A stretch of 64,000 nucleotides of DNA, from contig JAKULF010000019.1 of assembly GCA_022661535.1 (NCBI GenBank), positions 496,001-560,000 of the forward strand, written 5' to 3'. Source of the DNA: Eutypa lata (taxonomy: Eukaryota; Ascomycota; Sordariomycetes; Xylariales; Diatrypaceae). The position numbers were made by a program, and so were the translations under genes. Below the pieces are notes generated by a model, which saw only the letters and a list, made by a program, of their open reading frames with translations, had not been told where the DNA came from and did no database searches. Below, in pieces: positions 50,901 to 64,000 of this stretch (the stretch's first letter is position 1; the number at the start of each line of letters is the position of its first letter).

Positions 50901-53900
50901 TTTTTTATATTTTTAAAAAGTTTATATTACGGTGGTATTTGTTTAGTTTATAATAAAGAAATCGTTTTTATTTATATTTTAAATTATTTCGAATTTAATA
51001 TTTTTGGAAATTATAACGAATAAGTTAATATAATTTATATAAAGTATTAATTTTAAAATATTAACTTTTACGATAACATTTAATATATCGTTTTATAAAG
51101 TTAAAAAGAAGTATATTCGTTTTTAATTAAATTTATTAAATTTTTAAAAGTTAATATATTTTGTTAATATAATAGTTATAAAATAAAAAGAAATAACGAT
51201 ATTATATTTAACGATTATTTTCTTTTTAATTAAGTTTTTTTTGCGAATAATTTTTATAAATATCGTAATTTATTCGTAAAACGAAAGTTTAATTTATTTT
51301 TTAAAAAAGTTAATTATTGTTTTATTTTTATTTAATTAATTATTTTCGAGAAAAAGATTAAGTTTTAAATAATTTTTTACTTAAGTTATAACGAAAACAA
51401 TAAATTAAATTTTTTTATTATTTCGTTTTATAAAAATAATAATATTAAATATATTTTTTTTTAAAAGTAATTAAGCTATTAAAACTTTCAAACGTAATGG
51501 TATCGTTAAATATTTTTTGTTAATTAAGAAAATTTTTTTTTATTTAATTTTTATTTGTAATAATATATAACGCTTTTATATTTATATATACGGTAGTAAT
51601 TATATTATTATATATAATAAGAAAAGTTATATATATATGCTTTTTAAATAAATTTAAATTTAATATAAATTTAAAATAAATAAAGATTTATTTTATATTA
51701 TTCGTAAAGAAAACGTTATTATTTATTTAATTATTTTCTTTTTTGATAAAATTTAAAAGTAATACGTTTTTTTAAGTGTTTTTTATTAAAAAAAAAAGCG
51801 AAATACGAATAGTTTTTATTAAAGATAAAAGTTATTGTTTAATATTTTCCGAAGCGTTTTTAACGAATATCGAAAGAAAAGTAAATTTAATTTTTTTTAT
51901 ATTAAAGGTTTTTCGTAGATTTATTTTAATAATTAAAGGAATAAAAAAAGACGTATTTTAATATAAGTTTTAATATATATGATTTATATAAGTATTTTTT
52001 AAAAAGAATATTAGTTTATATTTTTAATATGTTTTTTTTTCGAAGAAAGTTAAACGAGAAATATTAATATTAATAAATATGATAAAGTAAATAAATTTAT
52101 TTTAATTTTTTACGGATTTTTTATAATAATAAGTATTTTTTTCGTTTTGTATAATTTTTTTTAAGAAAAAATAATTATTAATAATAAGTTATTTTTTAAT
52201 ATTAGTTTTATTTTATTTATTAATAAATATGTATTATTCGTTTTAAAAGTAAGCGGATTGGTTTTTACGATTAATGCGAATTTATTAATTAAAACGTTAA
52301 AGATTTCGGTTAAAACGACGTTTATTAAAACGTTCGCGATATAGGTTATTATATTTATTTCGAAAATTTTCGCGGAAGTTTTTTTTGCCGTTAAATTAAT
52401 TACGATATTAACTTTTATATAAAGGAAAGTATTAGCGAAATTATTACTTAGCGTTTAAATTTTGGTTTTTTCGAGGAAATTAATATTTGGAACGGTTTTT
52501 TTAATTTTAATAATTGGTTTAAAACGAGTTGTTTTCGTTATAATTTTAATCGTAAAATTTGTGTTTTTTAATTAATTTTTATATGTATATAATTAAAGTA
52601 AATAATATTAAATAATTAATTATATTAATACGTTTATTTAATAAACGTTAATTAATAAAAGCGTATTTAAGCTTTTTAAGATTAAGTTAAAAGAAAATAG
52701 TTTTTAGTTTAATTAAAATTACATTTTGATAAATTTAAGCTTTTTTTTAAAAATAAATAAAATAATCGTTAAGTTATATGTTTTTGTTAAATTGAAATAC
52801 GAGGATTTAAAGTTAAATATAAAGAGAGTTATATAAATAAAATATTTATTACGATGTAAAGGAAAAGTTAATAGCTTGATAATAATGAATATATTTAACG
52901 GTTTAATTTTTAATAAATATGTTTATATAAATATAATTTAATTTAAACTTATTGTTTTTTAAGAATTTAAAAGCTTTAAACTTTATAACTTTAAATCGTT
53001 TAATAGTTTTTTCGAAAAGTTTTTCAAGATTATTTAATATAAGTGTTTTAATGTTTATATTTAATTTTATTATTTATTAACTTTAAGCGTTATTGCGAAA
53101 AAATTACGAAAAGTTTTTAATAAGGATTTTAAATTAAGTAAAATTTAATATATATTTACATATAAAATTTATAAAGAAAAGAATATTTTTTTAATAAATA
53201 TCGAATTTAATTTAAATGTAATTATTATCGTTAAAAAATAAGTTTAAATTAAGATTTAAATAATTAATTTATTAAATTTTTTATTCGTAAGTAATAAATT
53301 TTCGGTTTTAATTTTTATTAAAGAATTTAAAAGTTATTATAACGAAGATAATGAATTTTTTAATAACGTCGTTATTAAAAATATTTATAATAAAGTTTTT
53401 TATTAAGTTTAAATTATTTTTAATTATTTTAAAAGATAATTAACGTTATAATAAAAAAAGATTATTCGTTTAAAAAATTAAATTTCGTTTTAATAAAAAG
53501 TTATATAAAAAGAAAATTATATACGTTAATTACGGAAAAGTTTCGAGTAAATTACAAGTTAAGGTTTTTTTTTTTAATTAAAATAAACTTAATTATTATA
53601 GTATAATTAGTTTAAAAATATTAAAAAAAAATGCGTTTTTAAATTATAAATTTTCGACGAATCGTAAGATAAAAAATAAGAAAAAGTTTTTTAACGGGTT
53701 TAATTTTCGCGAATTTATTAAAGGGAAAAGTAAAGAAAAAGAAATTTCGTATTTTAAAGAAATTAATAATTTAATTTTTTAAAAATAAAGTTATTTAATA
53801 ATGTTTATTATTACGTTTTTTTATAATTAATATTAAATAAATTTAAATAAAGTTTTTTATAAAAAAGAAAGTTCTTCGTATAAACCGATTATTTTTTTTA

Positions 53901-54653
53901 CATAAAGTAATTAATGTTTTAAATAAATTATTAAGTTAAAAGTGAAATTATTTTGCGGATTTTTTTTATTAAGAAAAGAATTAATTAATTTAAAATTTAA
54001 TTTTTACGAATTTATATATTATAAAATAAACTTGTTTAAATTTTTAATAATCGATTATTTAGTTTTAAAAGTAAGTCGTAAAGCGGGTATTTTATATTTA
54101 TTATATTTAACGGTTAAACGATTATAAAATTAAGCGATTATATAATAAAGCGAGTTCGTAAATTTTAAAGATAACTTTAAAAGATAAAGTATTTATTTAA
54201 ATAAGATTTAAATAATTTATAATAAAGTTTAATATTATTATATAAGTTTATTAAAAAGCGAAATTTATTATAAAAAATATATAAATAAGGAAATTTTTTA
54301 ATAATAAAATGTTTTAATGTTTTTAAATAAAGTAACGAATTATAATAATAAAAAAGAAAAAATTATATAAAACGAATCGTTTCGATAAATAAAATAAAAG
54401 TATATATATTATATATAAAAAATTATAATAATAAAAAAAAAGATATAAAATTATAAATTTTATAAATAAATTTATAAAAAGTTTTTTAAATAAATAAATA
54501 AATAAGTTGCGATTAAAAAAAAGATTTTAAATTAAATATTAAACGAAGTTTAAACGTTTTTTTTTTCGGGAAAAAAAATTATTTAATAATAAAAATGGTA
54601 TAATAAATGGTTATAATTTAATATTATAAGTAATTAAAGAAATATTATTAAAT

Positions 54654-54783
54654 ATTAAACGAGGTTTATAATTATATAAAAAGTTATATTATTTAAGAAA
54701 ACGTTTAAAAAATAATTAACGAAAAAGAAAAATATAACGCTTAACTTTAATGTTGATTTATTATTTATAAAGGAAATTATTTT
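54654..54783. repeat. right terminal direct repeat
   Basis: 130 bp. The counterparts of the two left-copy segments read TTTAAAAAAT and TTAACTTTAATG. Confidence 0.8.
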
Positions 54784-55038
54784 CGATATTTATTTTTATC
54801 GTAATTATTTAATTATATTTTGTTAATATTAAATATTTAAAAAATACGATTTAATATATAAATATTAAAAGAATATTTATTTAAATAAATAATATTATAA
54901 ATAATTCGTTTATTATAAATATAATTTATAAAAATGCGCTTTTTAAAAAAATATAAAAAATTAATAAAAAAAATTTAAGTTTTTTTATATATTTTTTTTA
55001 TATTAATTAAAAGATTTAACGTTAACGTATTAATAAGT

Positions 55039-55079
<41 letters not shown>

Positions 55080-56360
55080 CTTTAAAATAACGTAATAATA
55101 AAAAAGTTTAAAAATATTAATAAAAAATATTAAAATTTAATTTATTTTTTTATTATATAATTATTATATATATAAAATAATTATATAATATTATAATATA
55201 AAAATTAAATAATATAACTTAATTTATAATAATGTTATTTTTTTAATATGATTTTTATTAATAAAACGATAAATTTATATTTTCGAAATAATTAAAATAA
55301 AATTTAATTTTTTTATTAATATTTATTAATTATTTATTAATTATTAAACTTTTTAAAAAACTTTTCGATATTTTTATATTTCGAATTAATATAACGTATA
55401 ATTTAAATAAATCGAAAATTAACGTATAAATAAAATTAATATTAACGATAATGATTAAAATAAATTTTAAATATTATCGAATAAAAATAATAAAAATAAC
55501 GATTAATAAAAATATATTTATAATTATAATATTTACGAATAATTTAAATAATATAATTAAATGATATTTTTTATTTATATTTAATAATTAAAATATTAAC
55601 GAAATATTTTTTATTTTTTATAATAAATTTAATTAATTTATTAATAATTATAAATAATTAATCGATTAAAATAAAATAAATTATTTAAAACATTATTTAA
55701 TATAAAATAAAAAAGATTTAAAATAATTAAAATAATTAAATATAAATATATTATAAATTAAACGTTTATTTTTAAAAATAAACTTTATATTTAAAAAGAA
55801 ATTTAACTTTAAATTATCTTTAAAATTATTAAAATATAAAACGTAAGAATTTTATATAATATTTAATATTTTCGATAAAATTAAATAAAAAATTATAAAA
55901 AACCGTATAAACGATTATAATAAAAACGTAAATAATAAAAATAATATTTAAAATAAAAACGACGATAATAATTATAATAAAATTAAATTAAATTAAATTA
56001 TAAAAATATAAAAATAAAAAACGTTATAATATATAAAAAATTATAATAATAAAAAAATTATATATTAATATAAAATTTTATATATTATAATTTTAATTAA
56101 TTAATATTATAAATATTAAAAAACGTATAAATAAATACGAATATAAAAAATTTATTTTTTATATAAAGTTTTATAAATTTTATTTATATATATAATAAAA
56201 TATCTTTTAATTAAAAAATAAAATATTATAAAATAATATTTATTAATAAAAGTTTATAATATAAATAACGTAATTAATAAAATATAACCGAAAATATTAA
56301 AATTATAAAATTATTTAAAATTTTAAAATTTATTATAATATATTTTTTTCGTATATTATT
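54784..56360. repeat. RIP-degraded sequence with (TA)n tract
   Basis: AT-rich, nothing coding. It includes an uninterrupted (TA)16 at 55047-55078. Confidence 0.6.
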
Positions 56361-57570
56361 TATTTTAATTAAAGGTTATTTTATATTAAGTTTAAATTAT
56401 TTAATTACGTTATTAATTTACGTTATTAATTACGTAATCATTGTTTAAGTAATTTAATAGCCGTTAAATATATTAAAAATATATATTTATTATTATAACA
56501 ATTTCTAATTAAATGTATTTATTTCGAAAAACATATATATAGCCCATAATCGCAGCTGATTGGGTGCATCTTCTTTTTCGGTCCATATACCTAACCCTTT
56601 TGGACCTAGCTTTACCTAGCTCTACAGACCTACAGACCTACTAGCCACCTTTCGGACCTACAAGCCACTTTTCGGACCTACAAGCCACTTACAGACCTAC
56701 AGCCTTACAACCTACAACCTGCAGCCCTATAGCCTACAGACCTACAGCCTACAGACCTACAGCCCTACAGCTTACAGACTTACAGGGTAACCTACAGGGT
56801 AACCTACAGACCTGTAGACCTTCAAGACCTACAGCTTACAGACCTAGATAACCTAGGTGGTGTTGCATTGACCACCTACCTAGTTGCTGACCACCTAGCT
56901 GCTGACCACCTAGCTTCTGACCTAGGTGATGGCAGCTTTAACTACTTATTTTTAGAATTAGTTATATATAAATGGATAAAATGTAGGTTTTTAATATAAT
57001 TAATGTAATAAGCTTGTAATGTAATGGCTAAATCTATAAATATAATAATTATAATTCGAAGTTTTTAAATTCGAATCTCGTTTAATAAGGTATAAAATTA
57101 AATAACTTATTTTTTATAAACTATTTAACTTTTAATTAAGTAGTTTAAGTAATAACAAGACTTATAACTTATAAACTTATAAACTTATAATTTATAAATT
57201 TATAAACTTATAACTTATAAATTTATAAACTTATAATTTATAAATTTATAAAACTTATATATATAGAAAAAAGCGTTATAATTTAAAAATAAATCGTAAT
57301 AATAATGTAAAATTTAATTATAAAATAACCTTCGATTAATTTTAACAGCTTAATTGCTTTATACGTATAATAGCTTTTAAGTTCGAATTTTAATAAGTTA
57401 AAGGTTTTTTAAAGGTTAAACTAGTTATATTAGCTTTTGCTGCATAATAAAATTTTTCCGCTCGAAAAGAGAAAAAAAAAAGGTCTTTATAATTTGTTTA
57501 TAAGCAAAGGGTCGTATTTTTTTTTTTTCGAACGTAACGGTTAAGAAAAATTTTAATTTTTTAAACGATA
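56361..57570 (+). repeat. composite repeat B (terminus, minisatellite, tRNA-like module, tail)
   Basis: The second moderately preserved island. The terminus (56361-56557) shows partial RIP; GATTGGGTGCATC is at 56558-56570; the CTACAGACCTACAG minisatellite covers about 56585-56935; the tRNA-like module is at 56957-57095 (AATGTAATGGCTAAAT and TTCGAATCTCG). The tail to about 57570 contains TTAGCTTTTGCTGCATAATA and CCGCTCGAAAAGAG. It shares its core with composite A but has different outer flanks. Confidence 0.78.
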
Positions 57571-60500
57571 AAAATAAAATAATTAAAAAAATATTTTTAT
57601 TATTATTATTTATTTATATATATTATATTAAAAATATTATTAAATGTTTTTATTTTTTAAATAATATATTTAAATTTAAAAATTTTAATTTTATTAATAA
57701 TTAATTAAATTATTATTATATATTATTTTATTTAAAAATTAAATAAATATTTTATTAATTATTTTTTAAATATTTTTTAATATTATTTTATATTTAAATA
57801 AAATATAAATTAAATTATTTATTAAATAATAAATTTAATAATAAATATAAATATTTAATTTATTAATATATATATATTATTATTTATAATTATAATTAAA
57901 TTAAATTTATAATTTCGTTAAATTTATATAAATATATTTATATAATTAATTATTAATATTATTTTTAAAAATTTAACGTTTATTATAAAATATTTAAATA
58001 TAAATATAAAAGTTTATATAAAAATTTATTAAATATTTACATTTTAATATATTTAATAAAAATTATTATTATTATTTATAATAATATAATAATATTAATT
58101 TTAAATATTATATAATATTAAATATAAATAAATTTATAAAAAACGTTAAAGGTTTTTTTAAATAAAATATTAAAATTATTCATTTAATAAAATAATTTTA
58201 ATATTAATTTATTATAAATAAAAATTATTTTATTTTAATATTTTTAATTTATATTAAAATATTTATATTTTAATGTATTTTTTAATAAATAAAAAACTTT
58301 ATAAATAAAATTAATATAAAAATTTAAAAATTTAATTTAATTTAATTTAACTTTTATTTTTAAATAATAAATTAATATTATTAATTTATTTTAAAAATAA
58401 TAAATTTTATATTAATAAATTATATAAATTATATAAATTATAAATATAATAATTATTTTATTTTAATATAATTAAAATTATAATAAAGTTTATATTATTA
58501 TACTTTAAATTATAAAAACAACGAAAAGTTTAATATATAAAATTAATAATTATTTTTCGTTATATTAATATATAAAGAAAAAAGTAAAGCTTTTATAAAA
58601 TCTTTTTTAAAAGTATTAATTTATATTAATTATTTCTTTCGAAATAAAAACGTTTACTTTTAAACTTTTTAAAATTTAATTCCCGAATTTTTTATATTTA
58701 AAGTTTTTTATAAACTTAAAATTTATTATTTTAAATTATTAAATCAATTAAAAAAAAATAAAAAAAAAATTAAATTTTTTTTTTATAAATTATAAATAAA
58801 AACGAAAAAATAATTAAAAAAAATTAAATAATTTTTTTTAAAAAATAATTAAAACTTTTTTAAAAACGAAAAAACTTTTAAAAAAACTTTTTTTTATCGA
58901 AAAGTTTAACGAATATTTAATTAAACTTTATAATAAACAATATATTTTAAAATAATAAAATATTTTTAATTAATAATTTTAAAAAAAAATTTATTAAATT
59001 TTCGATCGAAAAATTTAATAATAAAATATTTTAATTTTTAAAATCGAAATTTTATATTTACGTTAATACGTTTAATTTTAAATAATATTTTTTAATTAAT
59101 AATTAAAACGTTACGTATATTTTTATTAAAAATTTAAATATAATTTTTAACGTTTTTAAAATATTAAATAATACGATTTATTATACGATTTAAATTTATA
59201 AATTATAAAAATTTAATATTAACATTAATAAAAAAAACTTTTAACCTTTTATTAAAAGTTAAAAATTCGATCGATATTTTTTACGATTTTTTAATTAATA
59301 TTTTTTATAACTTTTTAAATTTAATATAAAAAATTTAAAAAACTTTTTAAAATAAATTTAAAAGTTAAAAAGCGATTAACTTTTCGTTATTTTTAATAAT
59401 AATAAAAATTTTAACTTTATTTTTATAAAAGTTTATAAAAAACGAAATAAATTTAATTATAAATTTAATATTAAAATTAAAAATAATTATAATAATATTT
59501 ATAATTATATTTAAATTAATAAATTTAAACGATTAAAAACTTTAAATAACGATTTATATTTATTAAAAATATTTTTTAACGAATTTAATTTAAAAAATCT
59601 TTTTTAAAAATTTTAAAAAAAAAAAATGTTATAAAAGTTTTAAATAAATTAAAAGCCGAAAAATTTATAATAATTTTAAATTTTTTTTAAAAAACTTTTA
59701 ATATAAAATCGTTAATAATGTTTACTTTTTTTAAAATAAAATTAAAAAGAATGTTTAAATTTAAATTTAAAGCTTTATCGAAAATAATACGAAAAATTTT
59801 AAATTAAATAATAATAATTAAAAAAACTTAAGAAAATCTTTTTTAATTACGGTGTAAATTATATTATTAAATTTTTTAATAATAATTTTAAAATATAAAC
59901 GTAAAGTTTTCGTTATAATAAATAAAATAAAATTAATTTAAAAAATTAAAGCGAAAATAAATTAAAATAATCTTTTTAAAGTTAAGTTTTATAAAATTTA
60001 ATTATTAATATCGAAATTCGTTAAAAAAGTTTATCAAGCTTTTTTTCTTAAGTTTTTTAAGCTTTTTATTGTTACGTTTTTAAAACGTTTTTTTTAAATT
60101 AAAATTAATAATAAATATCGTAAAAAAAAAGTAATAATAATAAAACTTTTAAAAAAAAATTAAAATTAAATTAAAATTAAAAATATTTATTTTAAAACTT
60201 CAATAAAGTTTAAGTTTTATTTATTAATTAAACGAAATTATAAAAATTAATTAAATATAATATTTATACGGAAAAGATTTTTAAACCTTTTTAATTATTA
60301 TCGTAAATACGAATCGTTTTAAATGAAATAATATTCGATAATTAAATTAATTATTAAAAATTTATAATTTTAAATTAAATTTTAAATTTTTATTTATAAA
60401 TAATTTAAAGAATATTATAAAATAAAATATAAAGTTTAATTTTCGACATTTTAACGTTAAGTTTAATTTTAACAAAATAATTGTAAATTTTATATTAATT

Positions 60501-63500
60501 TTTAAAAATATTTAATATTCGTAATTTAAATAACGAATATAAAATTATTTTCGTTAAAAAGTTAATTTACGTTTTAACGGTAATTTTTATTTTCGATATT
60601 TTTAATTTAATTTTTAATAAATTCATTAATATTTTTATTTACGATTTAAATTAAAACTTTTTAAACGTTTTTATTAATTTAAAGTTTAATATTAATGTTA
60701 TTTTATACGTTTAAAAAAAATTTTATATTAAAAATTATTTTTTAAAATTATAAATATTTATAATTTTTAAATTTTAATTATTATAATTTTAATATAAAAA
60801 TTAAAAAAAAAAAGTAAGAATTAAACGAAATTAAAAAATTACGATTAAAAAATTATAAAAAGTTAAAATTAAACGAAATAAAAAAGTTAATATTAAAAAA
60901 TAATAAAAAATAAAGATTTTATATTATAATAAAAAATAATTAAAAAAGATAAATAAAATAAAAAATTAAAAAGTAATAATAACAAAAATTAAAAATAAAA
61001 AAATTTAAATTTTTTTTAAAGATTTAATAATTATTAATTATAATTATTAAATTAAATTTAAAATTTTTTATTTAAATTAATAAAAAATTTTATAATATAA
61101 AATATTATAAAAAGTTTCGATAAATTTTATAAAAAAAAATAAATTAAAAAGTTTTAACGTATTTTTTAAAAGTTAAAAATAATAATTTAAATAAATGAAT
61201 GTTAATATTAAATTTAAAAATTATATTTATAACTTTTTAATTAATAAAATTATAAATATCGTTATATTAAAAAATAAAAATCGATTATTTATTTAAATCG
61301 AATAAAATAAATTTAAATAATAAATTCGTTTTTTTTATTTTAATTTTAATTTATTTATAAAAAAAGATTTTTTTTATATTAAAGTTATTAATTAATTTTA
61401 TTATATTTTTTATAAAGATTAATTAAAAATATTATTTATTATTTTTTAAATTATAATTTTTTTATTATATTAAATATTTTAAAATTAATTTTTTATTATT
61501 TTTATTTATAAATATATAATTAAATTATAATCGTTTTTTTAAAAGTTTTTTATTAATAACGTTAAATAAAAATAAAATATAAATACGATACGATAAATTT
61601 ATTAATAACGAAAAAAATTTAATTTATAAATTAAATTATTTATTTTTTTAATTATATTAAAAAAACCGGTTTTTTATTAAAAGAAATTTTGTAAAAAATT
61701 ATTTAATAAATAATAATTATAATAAAATTTAAAATAAACTTTTTAATTAATTTATATTTAAAAAACAAAATTAAATTATAACGAATTTTTATATTTATAA
61801 TAACGAAATTAATTATAAATTAAGCTTTTTTTAATAAAACCTTTTATTAATTTTATAATTAATAAAACCTTTTATTAATTTTATAATTAATAAAAAGTTT
61901 AAAAAGTTTAAAAATTAAAAAAAAAATTAAAATTTAAATTTATATATTATTTTATTAAAGAATTTATTTAAAATTAAATATTTAAAATTATTAAAATTAT
62001 ATTACAAAGTAAATAAAATTTAATTTTAAAATATATTTAAAATTATTATATAATATTATATTACGATTTTTATATTTTAAATTTTTCGTTTTAAAAAATA
62101 ATTTATTTATAAATTATACGTTATTAATATCGTTAATTAAATATTATTTATTAAATTTCGTTAATAAATTTAAAATTACGATTATTAATAGTTTTATATA
62201 AAGATTTTTAATTAAAAAATGAAAAAAACTTTAAAAATAAATTTAAATTAAATCTTTATAATATAAATAATATAATTTAAAATAATAATATTTTTTTAAT
62301 TAAATTTATAAATTATTATAAAGTTTATATTAAACTTTTTATAATTTAAAATTCTTTATATAAAATTTTTAAAAAATATATCTTTAAAAATTATTAAAAA
62401 AATTTATATTATAATATAAAAAAGTTATAATAATAATTCGATCGATTTAATTTCGTTAAGTTTTTTTTTAACGATTTATAGAAATTTTTAAATAAAAAAA
62501 ATATTTAATATAAATTAATAATTTTTTTAAAAAATTAAAAATAATTATATAAATTATATTAAAATAAAATTTTTTATTATAAATTATTTCGAAATTTTTT
62601 TATATATAAAAGTTTAAAATATAAAATTTTTTATCGTTTATATTATTAATATTAAATAAAGGATTTTTTTTTATTTAATTAAAAATAAAAATCTTTATTA
62701 AAAATATTTTTAATTTTTTTTTAAAATTAAACGATAATTTTAAATATTTTTTCGTTTAAAATATATTTATTTATTAAACGTTTTCGAAATATTAAATTAA
62801 TATTTATTTTAATAATTATTATAAAGTTATAATGATTTTAAATTAAATTATAAATAAAAAAATCGTTTTTTATATAATTAAAATCGTTAAATATATTTTT
62901 AAATTAAATTTTTATTTTTTGTATTTTTTTTAAATTTTTTTAAAAGTATTTATAATTAAAATTTAAAATAAAATATTTAATACGAAATTAATATTTTTAA
63001 AAATATATTGAATATTAAATTAAAATTATAATAAATACGTAAAAATTATAAAAAGTTTTAAATTTAATTTAATAAAATCTTATAATTTAAAATTAATTTA
63101 TTTTATAATTTTTTTAATAATTTAATAATTAATAAAGATTATAAAAAATCAAATAAAAAATAAAAATCGTATATATAAATTATAATAAATTTATATAAAA
63201 TATATTATTTTTAATTTAATAATATAATATTTTTTTTTTCGTTTTAATAAAAACTTTATTAAAAAATATAATTAATTTAATATTTTTAATAAAAATATAT
63301 TAACCGTTTTAATTTTTACGATAATAAAAAATTATAACGTTAAAAGTTTATTTTTAAATTACGTTTAATTTTATAAAAACGATTTAAAAAGAATTTTAAT
63401 ATATTAAATAATTAAATTTTAATAAATCTTTTTAAATAATATCGAAATTATAACGTTTAAATTTAATAAGTTTAAATTTTTATTTAAAAGTTTATTAACG

Positions 63501-64000
63501 ACGTTAAATAATTTTAAAAAATATAATTTAAATAATACGATTTTTCGTTAATATAATAACTTTATAAAATTATAAAAAAAAATTTTTATTAATTTTATAA
63601 TATAAATTTTTTTAAGAATTTTATTATTTTAATATATTTTTTAAATTTCTTTTAAATAAATAAAGTATTTTAATTTTTTAAAAGTTAATAAACGATTTTT
63701 TATAATTAATATATTAAAGTTATTAATAAAAGTTTTTAATAAAATTATAACGAAATAATTAAAAAAGATTTTTTAATTAAAAACGTTAAATCGAAGTTAT
63801 TAAATATATTAAAAATTTTAATTAAATATTTAATGTATTTTTTTATTATAATATTTATAATAATTATATTATTAATAAAAATATTAATAAATTTTTTTAA
63901 AAAACGTAAATGTTAATTTATAAATTCTTATAAAATTTTATAAAAATTACGTTAAAAATTTTAAATTTTTATAATAAAATAATTATTATACGGTTTTAAT
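57571..64000. repeat. RIP-degraded transposon remnants, running off the window
   Basis: AT-rich with no readable protein. On the + strand C exceeds G again around 58.6-60 kb. It contains a perfect 28-bp tandem duplication at 61833-61888. Confidence 0.55.
61833..61888. repeat. 28-bp perfect tandem duplication
   Basis: Two identical 28-bp units (61833-61860 and 61861-61888), each starting AATAAAACCTTTTATTAATT. Identity in a heavily mutated region suggests the duplication came after RIP. Confidence 0.9.

Larger units (their letters stand above)
44771..54783. mobile_element. 10-kb element with 130-bp terminal direct repeats, LTR-retrotransposon-like
   Basis: Direct repeats at 44771-44900 and 54654-54783 start ATTAAACGAGG and differ at 8 of 130 positions, every one a C/T or G/A difference. 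In all eight the left copy carries the C or G. The interior has more G than C on the + strand (28 G against 11 C in 45301-45540), unlike its flanks, and has open frames of 61 codons at 51776-51961 and 53942-54127 (+). I could not recognise reverse transcriptase, integrase or transposase motifs after this much mutation, so the class is inferred from structure. For an LTR element the interior is long and the repeats are short. Confidence 0.65.
24001..64000. repeat. AT-rich, RIP-degraded heterochromatin-type block
   Basis: Forty kilobases with almost no G or C apart from two islands (about 29.25-31.1 and 56.5-57.6 kb). CpA and TpG are nearly absent, while TpA is abundant; most surviving cytosines are in CpG or CpT. 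Stop codons fill all frames, and only a few open frames reach 60 codons. This is the pattern left by repeat-induced point mutation of transposons in Pezizomycotina. Several internal repeats with differing mutation load are listed separately. The block continues past the window. Confidence 0.93.

Noticed and set aside
52240..52400. Possible P-loop (SVKTTFIKTFA) of a helicase or ATPase
   Set aside because: The Gly of GKT is missing in a way a C-to-T change would not explain, and stops follow at once.
51776..54127. Two 61-codon frames (51776-51961, 53942-54127) as genes
   Set aside because: Their Lys/Ile/Phe-rich translations show no family motif. They lie inside the RIP'd element and are better read as chance or decayed transposon frames.
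24001..64000. Mitochondrial DNA or a mitochondrial insertion, from the extreme AT content
   Set aside because: There are no rRNA, tRNA or respiratory genes, and paired copies differ by C-to-T/G-to-A changes as expected from RIP.

Overview
The window comes from a filamentous ascomycete (Pezizomycotina). The genes carry short introns (57-160 bp) with GTRAGT-like donors, CTAAC/CTGAC branch sites and YAG acceptors. They include a fungal phytochrome and an HP1 homologue. Two thirds of the window is an AT-rich block with the marks of repeat-induced point mutation (RIP).

Layout. Bases 1-24,000 are a normal-composition gene segment: a Zn(II)2Cys6 transcription factor (1448-4252, -), a small SET-domain protein (5174-5818, -), a phytochrome hybrid histidine kinase (7179-11696, +), a 51-residue single-pass membrane microprotein too short for ordinary ORF cut-offs (13032-13187, -), the HP1/HepA heterochromatin protein (14404-15653, -), a conserved fungal C2HC zinc-finger/coiled-coil protein (17821-19998, +) and a BAHD-type acyltransferase (21871-23515, -). 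Exon joins given here were worked out by hand; in each multi-exon gene the joined exons total a multiple of three and restore conserved motifs. Intergenic DNA is rich in TACCTAGGTA-type short palindromes and simple repeats.

At about 24,000 the composition changes within roughly 20 bases to a >85 percent AT block that runs to the window end. It has no intact genes but is not featureless. It holds (i) a composite repeat with a GATTGGGTGCATC leader, a CTACAG minisatellite and a tRNA-like Pol III promoter module, in two little-mutated copies (29.25-31.11 kb and 56.36-57.57 kb) and several heavily mutated ones; (ii) a 1.8-kb inverted repeat, 29251-31112 versus 40613-42421, with one arm nearly intact and the other saturated with C-to-T/G-to-A changes; (iii) a 10-kb element bounded by 130-bp direct repeats (44771-44900 and 54654-54783) that differ at 8 positions, all RIP-type transitions; and (iv) a tandem pair of ~600-bp degenerate units at 35.6-37.0 kb.

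How it fits together. The genes do not form an operon or an obvious cluster. Two of them concern signalling and chromatin: phytochrome (red-light sensing) and HP1 (reader of H3K9 methylation, the mark expected on the RIP'd block next door). The acyltransferase is the last gene before the AT-rich block, a position where heterochromatin spreading could affect expression. That last point is inference only.
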